Part shown: piece by piece, positions 9,072 through 16,712 of the stretch | How the letters are laid out: each line of letters starts with the position of its first letter | Numbering within the stretch: the stretch's first letter is position 1 | Assembly (NCBI GenBank): GCA_030446715.1 | Contig: JAUJMU010000008.1 | Span: 186,001 to 250,000, forward strand | Length of the DNA: 64,000 nucleotides | Source: Cytophagales bacterium | Lineage (GTDB): Bacteria; Bacteroidota; Bacteroidia; Cytophagales; 172606-1 | Direction of reading: 5' to 3' | Made by a program: the position numbers and the translations under genes | The notes under the pieces: model-generated | Told to the model about the DNA's origin: nothing | What the model saw: only the letters and a program-made list of their open reading frames with translations | Databases searched by the model: none

Positions 9072-10237
9072 AATCCGTTAAAGGAAACTGTTTTATCCGT
9101 AAGTTTTTCTCTGCTGGCTGGCGCCGCTTCGGGCGCATTTTCTACGGCAGGGCCCTGGTCTTTGGGCGGTTTCCGGTGCCAGTAAGACGCCAGTGCCGAT
9201 CCGGTAATATTCATCAGCGGGCCGAATACGGCCGGCGCTAAACCAACCGTGGCAATTTTCCCCATTTCTTTGGCAAGTCCGGAGGCGAGTCCGCCATTCT
9301 GCATGCCTACTTCAATGGCAACCGTACGGCAATCGCGTTCACTCATTTTGAACAGACGTGCAGCCCAGTAGCCCAGTGTGTAACCTGACAAATTGTGAAT
9401 CAGCACCACCACTATCAGCGCCGGGCCAATGGCTAATAAACTATCACGGCCGGCAGCGGTAATAATGACAATAATAAAAGCAATGCCGAACATGGAAACC
9501 AAAGGCATGGCCGTATCGAGCCATTTGGCTTTGCCACTCAGTAATTTATTAAAAAGAAGCCCGGCTCCGATGGGAATGATCACCATTTTGATAATGTCCC
9601 ACATCATTTTTAATACGTCAATTTCCACGAATTCTCCGGCCAGCATTTTCATCAACAACGGCGTCATGACCGGCGCCAAAAGCGTGGTGACCGAAGTGAT
9701 GGTGATGGAGAGCGCTACGTTTGCCTTGGCGAGATAAGCCATTACGTTGGAAGCCATGCCGCTGGGCGAACAACCAATCAAAATTACGCCGGCCGCAATT
9801 TCGGCCGGAAACTCAGTGAGGCTGGCCAGCGTAAAACCAAGGCAAGGCATGATAATGAACTGGCTCAATACGCCGATGATTACGCCTTTCGGCATTCTGA
9901 CCACGCCCACAAAATCTCCCAGACTCATGGAAGTGCCCATCCCGAACATAATCAGCTGGATGAGGGGGGTAATGAGGATGGCAAATTTGAACCCGTTCCA
10001 TTCCACGAAATAACCCGGGTAACAGAGGGCGGTGGTGACGGCCGCAAAAATCATGATGGTGTAGGCAAACCCCTTCAGATGGGTAAAACCCCGGAACCCA
10101 ATGGCTAAAGCGATAAAGAAGCCGATAAAAAGAGGTCCCGCCCGGTCAATGGCGCCATTAAAAACCAGGATGAGGGCGGTGGCCAGACAAAGGGCCGCCA
10201 GCCCCAGGAATAATTGATAAATAGTTTTCGTAGTCAA
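9068..10237 (-). CDS. Bile acid:sodium symporter (BASS) family transporter
   Basis: A 389-residue inner-membrane protein with about ten hydrophobic helices. Family marks include the GCSPSGMASNVMAYLAKAN segment of the sodium-binding crossover region and FGMGTSMSLGDF before it. The last 45 residues form a charged cytoplasmic tail. In bacteria the family moves organic anions, including keto acids and sugar acids, with sodium. It follows the RraA-type gene by 56 bp and overlaps the next start by 4 bp (ATGA), so it is part of the same operon. Given the exported sugar-acid enzymes upstream, import of a small organic acid made in the periplasm is a reasonable guess. Substrate unknown. Confidence 0.88.
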   Translation of the reverse strand: MTTKTIYQLFLGLAALCLATALILVFNGAIDRAGPLFIGFFIALAIGFRGFTHLKGFAYTIMIFAAVTTALCYPGYFVEWNGFKFAILITPLIQLIMFGMGTSMSLGDFVGVVRMPKGVIIGVLSQFIIMPCLGFTLASLTEFPAEIAAGVILIGCSPSGMASNVMAYLAKANVALSITITSVTTLLAPVMTPLLMKMLAGEFVEIDVLKMMWDIIKMVIIPIGAGLLFNKLLSGKAKWLDTAMPLVSMFGIAFIIVIITAAGRDSLLAIGPALIVVVLIHNLSGYTLGYWAARLFKMSERDCRTVAIEVGMQNGGLASGLAKEMGKIATVGLAPAVFGPLMNITGSALASYWHRKPPKDQGPAVENAPEAAPASREKLTDKTVSFNGL

Positions 10238-10293
10238 GGTACGGCTTGGTTAAGAGTAGAGGTAAAGGCTCAGTTGAAATGTTGAAAACCGGC

Positions 10294-11223
10294 TTACCAG
10301 GTTCTTTTGCTCATAAATTCATCCAGCTGGGCGCGGGTCAGCTTGGGTTCGTTGGGATTCTGGCCAAGCCATTTCATAAAATCATCTTTAATGGCATCGG
10401 TCCACTGGCTGTCAATCTGACCGGTGCTGTAGCGGCCGGCCTTCAGCATGGCGTGGCCGAATTTATCGCGCAGGGCAATAAACTCCGCGGTGGCTACTAC
10501 TTTTTCGGCCAGGTGCGCCGGAATGAAGAGGACGCCTTCCTTTTCCGAGATGACCAAATCGCCGGGCAACACCAGGGCTCGCCCAATGCGGATGGGGGTA
10601 TTGAGGCCCATCAGGACCACGCCTTCCAGGAACGAGGGGTCAAAGTCGCGCACGAAAGCATTAAATCCCGGTATTTGAGCCAAACCTTTTAAATCGCGGG
10701 CAGCTCCGTCGAAGATAACCCCATTACCCGATTTGGCGAAGATGGAATTGCCCAGGTTATCGCCGATCAGCGTACCCTGGGCGATTTTCCCGAAACCGTC
10801 GGCTACGTACACATCGCCTTTGGTAAGTACATCTATCGGCCAGGCGTTGGTATTGCCCAGGCGGCCTTGTTTCTTGCCGCGTTCCCTGATGCTTTCCTCC
10901 ACGTCCGGGCGGCTGGGCATAAACCGGGCGGTGAGGGCGCGGCCAATCACGGGCACGTCGTCGTGCACCATTTTCCAGTTGCCCTCAAACTGGTTTTTGT
11001 ATCCTTCGTTGTTTAACACCGTCCAGGCTTCTTCAATCCCAATATTGCGGGCACGTTTAATCAAATCATCCGGAATTTTGGGACGCCCATCCGGAAAACG
11101 TTCCCCTTTCCACTGCGAGGTGAGGAAAATTAATTCGTCTTTCGGGATGGTCTGAGCGGCCAGAGCATGAGGGCAGTACAAGCCGATGAGTACGCCTAAT
11201 AAAATGGAAAATTTGAATTTCAT
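10294..11223 (-). CDS. Exported RraA-family protein (aldolase-like)
   Basis: A 309-residue protein with a clear signal peptide (MKFKFSILLGVLIGLYCPHALAAQ), unusual because most RraA/HMG-aldolase proteins are cytoplasmic. The RraA fold is recognised by GRALTARFMPS, GDVYVADGFGKIAQGTLIGDN and the catalytic stretch GVIFDGAARDLKG, where R176 and D177 match the Arg-Asp pair used by 4-hydroxy-4-methyl-2-oxoglutarate aldolases. The tail VLPGDLVISEKEGVLFIP is also typical. About 60 extra residues precede the core. Family members with this pair split 2-keto-4-hydroxy acids to pyruvate and an aldehyde or acid. It lies between an exported cupin gene and the symporter gene. It could act after the exported dehydratase-like enzyme at 13725-15116. 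Family certain, reaction inferred. Confidence 0.85.
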   Translation of the reverse strand: MKFKFSILLGVLIGLYCPHALAAQTIPKDELIFLTSQWKGERFPDGRPKIPDDLIKRARNIGIEEAWTVLNNEGYKNQFEGNWKMVHDDVPVIGRALTARFMPSRPDVEESIRERGKKQGRLGNTNAWPIDVLTKGDVYVADGFGKIAQGTLIGDNLGNSIFAKSGNGVIFDGAARDLKGLAQIPGFNAFVRDFDPSFLEGVVLMGLNTPIRIGRALVLPGDLVISEKEGVLFIPAHLAEKVVATAEFIALRDKFGHAMLKAGRYSTGQIDSQWTDAIKDDFMKWLGQNPNEPKLTRAQLDEFMSKRTW

Positions 11224-11264
11224 GAGTATTGGTTTGCTGAACTTCTTGATTTACTATTTTTAAT

Positions 11265-12233
11265 TTATTTCTTTTCGGCTGATGCTTCCGGCAGTTGGGG
11301 ACATTTCACCCGCACCGCCAGGATGCGGGCATGTTCCGTATCCGTATCCGGGGAGCTGTAAAAGCCGACCAGCGTATTTCTGGCGAAGAAAAAGGCATCG
11401 CCTGCTTTGACCGGATGCCGGGCTTCTTTCCCTTCCGCCGTTTCCCCGGCTACCATTTCGCCGTTACCTCTGAGCATAAAATAGATTTCTTCTTCGTTTT
11501 CGTGGCGGTGCGGAATATTGGTACCCCCGGGGTCAAAATCAATGACGTACAGGCTGTTGATTTGGTTAGCCGCTGCCAGCCGGTCGCGTTTGCTGTTGGT
11601 ATTGCCCAGGAGCAACTGGAACCGGCTGGAGGGCCCGTGGTTACTCTGGGGCAGGAGCTGGAACGCAACTTGGCCGGCGTTCGCCAGGGGCAGGCGGGGC
11701 GGTGGCTTTACGGCTGCGTTAGCCGGTATTTCCACGCCCATTACCATCAACTGGAGCGTATCTTCCCGCGGATTGGCGAAACCGTGCCGGGCGCCGATGG
11801 GCAAGTAGAAAAAATCGTCTTTGCTGACCGGAACTTCCCGGTTGCCGTAACGCAGTAGGCCGGTACCCGCCAGCACGTAATAAACTACCTCTTCCCGGTT
11901 ATAGTTGACCGGCCTGCTTTCGCCGTCCGGGTCGATGGACAGGAGCCCGTAGTGTTTTACTGCTTTCACAACCTCACTGTTGGCTGAGCCAACACCGAAC
12001 AGCGGCTGGTACCGGGCCGTTTTGGTTGAAACGTGCGTATGTACTTCCGGCGCCTGCCCAATGGATTGCCTTAGGTATTGCGTCTGGGCAGAGGCCGGCA
12101 GTGCCTGCAACAGCAGGAAAACACTACTGCCTGTCGTTAATACTATAGCCCTGGCGAGGCAGCGAAGCCGCCTGCTTCTTTCAAGATTGCTCTGCAAGAC
12201 TGCTTGCTCCCTGTGATGCGTTTGGTGTGTCAT
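11265..12233 (-). CDS. Exported double-cupin protein
   Basis: A 322-residue protein with a long basic N-region and a hydrophobic segment ending in an AlaXAla-like site (LLLQALPASAQ, about residues 40-50), so it is probably secreted; Met-1 is accepted although an internal start is possible. Two cupin folds follow. The first has the histidine in GARHGF (about residues 150-155). The second has IPHRHENEEEIYFMLRG, a clear metal-binding HxH(x)nE motif, and KAGDAFFFARNTLVGF. Cupins of this shape can be isomerases, dioxygenases or simple sugar binders. It lies between the metallohydrolase and the RraA-type gene with short gaps, so it belongs to the same operon. No specific function can be assigned. 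Confidence 0.8.
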   Translation of the reverse strand: MTHQTHHREQAVLQSNLERSRRLRCLARAIVLTTGSSVFLLLQALPASAQTQYLRQSIGQAPEVHTHVSTKTARYQPLFGVGSANSEVVKAVKHYGLLSIDPDGESRPVNYNREEVVYYVLAGTGLLRYGNREVPVSKDDFFYLPIGARHGFANPREDTLQLMVMGVEIPANAAVKPPPRLPLANAGQVAFQLLPQSNHGPSSRFQLLLGNTNSKRDRLAAANQINSLYVIDFDPGGTNIPHRHENEEEIYFMLRGNGEMVAGETAEGKEARHPVKAGDAFFFARNTLVGFYSSPDTDTEHARILAVRVKCPQLPEASAEKK

Positions 12234-12272
12234 GCGCTGATTGGTACGTGGGTCAGGAGGATTATAACCTGC

Positions 12273-13523
12273 TTATTTGGGCACCGACAAACCGGCCGTG
12301 CTGGCCAGGCCATTTAAGTCATACACAACTTTGCCGGCCCGGATGGTCAGTTCGCATTCCAGTTTCTGCTTGCCTGTTATTTTGGCGTTAGCCGCATCCA
12401 GGAAGCCGAAGCTGCCGTTGCGGATGCTCAACACGGCTACATCGGCTACGGCCCCTTCGCTTAAATGCCCCAGTTCCGGGTGTTTGATGGCCGTAGCCGG
12501 GTTCCAGGTAGCTCCCGCAATCAGTTCGGGCATCGTCATACCCAGGGTCAGGTATTTGGACAGCACATTGAGGATATCTTTCATGCCGGAGTTCATGCTC
12601 TTGTAGTGCAGATCCGTACCGAAAGAAGTAGGCCTCAGCCCTTGCTGATAGGCGGGTATGGCGGCGCTGAAGTGGAAACTGGCCCCGCCGTGCCCCACGT
12701 CAAACAAAATCCCCCGCTTTTGGGCTTCCAGCACGTAAGGCCGCACCTTGCCCTGGTCGTCCACTACCGATACCCGGTCGGCGGACGTTTTCTTAAATGA
12801 TTGGGAAAAAATATCGCCGGGGCGCATCCGCTTGAGCATTTCTTCTAAGGGCAGTTTGGGCAGGTGGGCTTCGATGATGATGGGCACGTTGGCCATTTTC
12901 CCGGCTTCCAGGGCGCGGTCGAAAGGCGCCCAGTCGCTGCCGTGGTAATGCCCGATTTTAACGCCGACGATCAGTTCCGGGTACTGCCCGATCACCAGCG
13001 AGGTCATGCGGGCGTCCATGTCGTTCATGTCCTGCTCGGTGGGGAACCCGGACATACCGCTGCCGGCAATGTTTAAAAAGGCTAACACCCGGGTGATGGA
13101 TTGATCAATCACCTGCTGCTTGAAAAGGGGAAAGTTCCGCCAGCCCGAGGTTCCGGCGTCTACTACGGTCGTCACCCCGGACTCCAGGGTAAAATCGTCC
13201 GGCGAGAGGCTGTAAATCCCGTTGGCGAACACGCCGGCCGTCGGGCCCACGAACACGTGCGTATGCAAATCAATCAGGCCCGGTGTAACGTACGTACCGG
13301 CAGCATCCACCACTTTGGCGGCCTGGGCGGCCGGAATGTCTTTGGCTACTCGGGCAATTTTATCCCCGTTCAGGGCTACGTCCATGATCCCGTTCAGCTT
13401 ATTTTTGGGGTCAATGACGTGGCCGCCTTTCAGCAGCAGGGTATAGGCCGGCGCCGTCTGGCCTTGCAACCTGCTCATACCAAGGCAGGTAATCAACAAC
13501 ACTAAAAGGTATCTATTCTTCAT
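12273..13523 (-). CDS. Exported amidohydrolase/deacetylase-family metallohydrolase
   Basis: A 416-residue amidohydrolase-superfamily protein with a signal peptide (MKNRYLLVLLITCLGMSRLQGQ). Metal ligands are visible in order: H87 and H89 in LIDLHTHVF, a lysine in GVKIGHYHG that can be carbamylated, a histidine in IIIEAHLP, the DVGHGGASF histidine and the aspartate in FGTDLHYKSM. The N- and C-terminal segments (LLKGGHVIDPKN and GAVADVAVLSI) form the small beta-sandwich of the family. Relatives annotated as deacetylases or lactonase-like enzymes act on amides or esters. It sits directly after the enolase-superfamily gene; a lactonase-type step on a sugar lactone would fit, but this is a guess. 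Confidence 0.85.
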   Translation of the reverse strand: MKNRYLLVLLITCLGMSRLQGQTAPAYTLLLKGGHVIDPKNKLNGIMDVALNGDKIARVAKDIPAAQAAKVVDAAGTYVTPGLIDLHTHVFVGPTAGVFANGIYSLSPDDFTLESGVTTVVDAGTSGWRNFPLFKQQVIDQSITRVLAFLNIAGSGMSGFPTEQDMNDMDARMTSLVIGQYPELIVGVKIGHYHGSDWAPFDRALEAGKMANVPIIIEAHLPKLPLEEMLKRMRPGDIFSQSFKKTSADRVSVVDDQGKVRPYVLEAQKRGILFDVGHGGASFHFSAAIPAYQQGLRPTSFGTDLHYKSMNSGMKDILNVLSKYLTLGMTMPELIAGATWNPATAIKHPELGHLSEGAVADVAVLSIRNGSFGFLDAANAKITGKQKLECELTIRAGKVVYDLNGLASTAGLSVPK

Positions 13524-13586
13524 CTCGAGTCTATTGTAGAGATATGGATCTGCCGCTTTTTTAATTATTGCAAGAAGCTGTTTTAA

Positions 13587-13677
13587 AACCTCACCCCCGG
13601 CCCCTCTCCTGGGGAGAGGGGAGAAAAATCGGCGCTTTTATTCCCCCTCTCCCCAGGAGAGGGGTTGGGGTGAGGTT
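13587..13677. repeat. Long imperfect hairpin of the CCTCACCCC type
   Basis: The arms 13587-13621 and about 13643-13677 are near-complementary and begin AACCTCACCC, with a 21-base A/T-richer loop. Each arm itself contains a small hairpin (CCCCTCTCCtGGGGAGAGGGG). A diverged relative lies at 38856-38938. It sits between the enolase-superfamily and metallohydrolase genes, so it may trim or attenuate the transcript; it looks like a dispersed intergenic repeat and not a simple terminator. Confidence 0.8.
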
Positions 13678-13724
13678 CTTTTTAGGAACCATCAACCAGA
13701 TGTACCCTATTATAACTATTCCCT

Positions 13725-15116
13725 TTAATTGGTAGACATGCCCAAACCATCCGACGAACGCTTCTCGTTCCACTGCGTGGTGGGGGCAAAGAAACTTTTA
13801 TCGGTCGGGTGCAGCAGCCTTTTCATTTCGGGTTCGTTCAATTCAATGCCTAAACCCGGCGCATCAAGCGGCACGTTGGCGAATCCTTTGGTAATCAAGG
13901 GCAGCTTACCGGTTGGCTTGACCATTCTGGCCCATTCCTCAATGTCGTCGGGGTGGTACTCCAGCACCAGGCAGTTTTCGGTGGCGGCGGCGCAGTGTAC
14001 ATTGGCCATGAAGGAAACCGGCGTACCGGCAAAATGGAGGCCCATCCCGATGCCCTTATCCTGGGCGTAATCACCGATTTTTTTGGTTTCCAGGAGTCCA
14101 CCAGCCGTGGCCAGGTCCGGGTGGACGATGTCCACCGCGTGAATGTCACACATTTTCCGGAAGGGCTCCAGCAGGTACATGTCTTCGCCGGCAGCGGTAG
14201 GCACGTTAATGGACTCGGTAACGGTTTTTAACTGGTCGGTCAGGTTCCAGGGAATCACTTCTTCCATCCAGGCGAGCCGGTACGGTTCGAGGGCTTTGCC
14301 CAGGTTGATCATTGTATTCATATCGCGGTCCCGGAAGTGGTCCACGTTAATGGGAATGTCGTACCCCACGTGTTTGCGGAGGGTTTCTACGTAGCGCACC
14401 ACTTCGGGAATCCGCTTGTCGGCCGGCACATCCACCAGAATATTGCGGACGCGGGTCATTTTCAGCCAGGTAAACCCTTGTACCTCAATCCGATGCTTGA
14501 CGGAAGCTACGATTTTATCGAAGTCTTTATCCCCGTGGGTGTCAGCGTATAAGCGTACCGTATCCCGGTAGCGGCCGCCCAGCATTTGCCAGCACGGCGC
14601 CCCGTAGGCTTTACCCGCCAGATCCCAAAGGGCCATTTCTACCCCGCTTACTCCGCCGCCCAGGCGTCCGTTACCCCCAAAGGGTTTAATAATTTTAAAT
14701 AGTTTCTCTACGTTACAGGGATTTTCGCCCAATAGCCGGCTTTTGAGCATCAGCGCGTAGCGTTCATCACCTCCGTCACGCACTTCGCCCAGGCCATAAA
14801 TGCCCTGGTTCGTATCCATTCGCAGGATGGGAATCCGACGGCCTAAATGGGTAACCAGGATATAGCGCAGGTCGGTTATTTTCAACGCCGACGGGTTAGA
14901 GGCCCGGTTTACGTTAGACGTAGTCTGGGCAAGGGTATCTTCAATAGATGAAAACAGGAAAGCACTCAGGGAAAGTCCACCCAGGGCCGTCTTTTTCAGG
15001 AAACTCCGCCGGCTTTCAGCCGTGGCAGGGTGGTTTGTTTCGGCCTGGCGGCTGGCAGCTTCGGCTTTCTCCCGGGTTTGGTGGGCTTCAGTGATTTGTT
15101 TTACAACACTTTTCAT
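13725..15116 (-). CDS. Exported enolase-superfamily (mandelate racemase/muconate lactonising) enzyme
   Basis: A 463-residue protein with an N-terminal twin-arginine signal (SRRSFLKKTALGGLSLSAFLF, RR at 36-37), so it is probably exported folded by Tat. The mandelate-racemase fold follows. Metal ligands are D259 (INVDHF), E285 (AWMEEV) and E311 (AGED); the second base is likely the H361/D334 pair (MGLHFAG and VHPDLATAGG). The usual K-x-K base motif reads WLKMTR, so only the first lysine is kept. Members with this dyad are acid-sugar dehydratases or epimerases. The gene follows SusD by 44 bp. A sugar-acid dehydratase role in the periplasm is inferred. Length is about 60 residues above the cytoplasmic family because of the leader. 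Confidence 0.87.
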   Translation of the reverse strand: MKSVVKQITEAHQTREKAEAASRQAETNHPATAESRRSFLKKTALGGLSLSAFLFSSIEDTLAQTTSNVNRASNPSALKITDLRYILVTHLGRRIPILRMDTNQGIYGLGEVRDGGDERYALMLKSRLLGENPCNVEKLFKIIKPFGGNGRLGGGVSGVEMALWDLAGKAYGAPCWQMLGGRYRDTVRLYADTHGDKDFDKIVASVKHRIEVQGFTWLKMTRVRNILVDVPADKRIPEVVRYVETLRKHVGYDIPINVDHFRDRDMNTMINLGKALEPYRLAWMEEVIPWNLTDQLKTVTESINVPTAAGEDMYLLEPFRKMCDIHAVDIVHPDLATAGGLLETKKIGDYAQDKGIGMGLHFAGTPVSFMANVHCAAATENCLVLEYHPDDIEEWARMVKPTGKLPLITKGFANVPLDAPGLGIELNEPEMKRLLHPTDKSFFAPTTQWNEKRSSDGLGMSTN

Positions 15117-15160
15117 GAATCAATGGATCGAGGCCAATGGGCTTCTTTTGGTAAATTAGG

Positions 15161-16690
15161 TTATTTATCCCAGAAAATGCGGGTAGCCAGGTTATCGGGT
15201 CCCATACGGGCCACCGCAGCGTGGTAATTAGCCGCATTAACCGATACTTCTCTCACCGGGTAAGTCAAACGGCGAATAAAACTTCCTTTCACCGATGGAT
15301 CGGCTGCCGGATACGGATTGGGCGTCAGCTCCGGAAAACCGCTCCGGCGGAAATTGGCCCAGGCCTCGGCCCCGTCCAGGAAAGAGGCAATCCAGTACTG
15401 GGTATTTATCTGCTCCAAAGCTCGAGCCGGGTTAAAAGCATTCGCCGCCAGGTAAGCCTCCTGACTGGCAGCCGTAATGGCAGCCGACGCATCGTATTGC
15501 CTCATCTGGTCCATATGTGCCCGTACCCCGGCCTTGTACAGCGTTGCCGCGTCCCCGGCAATCCAGCCGCGGTGGGCGGCCTCAGTCAGCAGTAATTGCG
15601 TCTGCGCCGCGGTCACGAAGAAGGCCGGGGCGTCAATTTTACCCAGCGTGCGGCGGTTGAGCTGGGAATATTTCCAGGCCGAACCTATTTTACCCGGGTA
15701 GCCGGGGGCGGTGCTGATGGTGGATTCGTTGTACCCGTAAGGCATGCCTTCCTGGTTGGCCGGGTTGGTGTCTTCCGCGCCGGCCGTTGCCAGGGGATTG
15801 GCCGGAATGGCGTACTTCACCGCGATTACCTTCAGGCGGGGGTCAGCCGTACTTTTCAGGTAATCCACAAAGGGCTTGCCCAGGTACAGGTTAAACCGGT
15901 CGGAGTTCAGGAAAATACCGGTGATCGGACTGTTGTACGTACTGTTGTAGACAATCATGGCGTTTGAGGCAACCGATTGGATCAGGCCGCCATTCGCCGG
16001 GTTGGCCGCGACCGCCACGTATTGCCGGGCCTTCTCGGGGTCTACTTTACTCAGGCGCATGGCGGCCCGTAATAAGAGCGAATTGCCCAGCTGCTTCCAC
16101 TGCGCAATATTGCCTTTGTATAGCAGATCCCCTTTTTCAATGGGTGCGGCAGGGTCCAGGGCCCCGGTAGCTTCTTGCAGCTCATTTAAAATGTCGTCGT
16201 AAATATCGGGCGCGGCATCGTACCGGGGCAGATTGACCGCGCCCAAATAGGCCTGGCCCGCTTCCCAATACGGCACATCACCGTAGGTATCAACTAAAAT
16301 TTGAAACACGTACGCCCGCCAGATGCGGGCCATCTGGTACAGATTGCTGCGGCCCGGATTGTCCCTGGTCTGCTTCAGCACGTCGGCCAGCAGCTGGACC
16401 GGGCCGGTGTATAAGGCATTAAACGCGGAACGGGTATTGGGGTCGTAGTCTACATTCCGGTTTCCGCCCTCCCGGGCCCCTCCCACGGCGGTGATGATTT
16501 GCTGTACAATCTGGCTCTGGTAATCAACGGTAGAAATCACGGAGGTAAACTGGGCATTGGAAAACAGGTAACCGGGGTCCATCGTGGTGGGCAGAACCGG
16601 GTTGGTATTGATTTCCTCAAAATTCCGGTCGCAGCTGCTGGCGCCCAAAAAGAATGCAAGCAGCGCCAGGCAGGTATCTATCTTTTTCAT
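15161..16690 (-). CDS. SusD-like outer-membrane lipoprotein
   Basis: A 509-residue SusD/RagB-type glycan-binding lipoprotein. The lipobox is ALLAFFLGASSC, with the lipidated Cys at about residue 20. The protein continues as DRNFEEINTNPVLPTTMDPGYLFSNAQ, the start typical of the SusD-like subgroup paired with STN-less SusC proteins. TPR-like helices follow, with a conserved LYQMARIWRAYVFQILVDTYGDVPYWEA segment. It caps the SusC channel on the cell surface and binds oligosaccharide. It lies 22 bp after the susC gene and heads the set of exported enzymes. Ligand unknown. Confidence 0.93.
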   Translation of the reverse strand: MKKIDTCLALLAFFLGASSCDRNFEEINTNPVLPTTMDPGYLFSNAQFTSVISTVDYQSQIVQQIITAVGGAREGGNRNVDYDPNTRSAFNALYTGPVQLLADVLKQTRDNPGRSNLYQMARIWRAYVFQILVDTYGDVPYWEAGQAYLGAVNLPRYDAAPDIYDDILNELQEATGALDPAAPIEKGDLLYKGNIAQWKQLGNSLLLRAAMRLSKVDPEKARQYVAVAANPANGGLIQSVASNAMIVYNSTYNSPITGIFLNSDRFNLYLGKPFVDYLKSTADPRLKVIAVKYAIPANPLATAGAEDTNPANQEGMPYGYNESTISTAPGYPGKIGSAWKYSQLNRRTLGKIDAPAFFVTAAQTQLLLTEAAHRGWIAGDAATLYKAGVRAHMDQMRQYDASAAITAASQEAYLAANAFNPARALEQINTQYWIASFLDGAEAWANFRRSGFPELTPNPYPAADPSVKGSFIRRLTYPVREVSVNAANYHAAVARMGPDNLATRIFWDK

Positions 16691-16712
16691 GGGATTTGCG
16701 CTTTGCGTAGTG

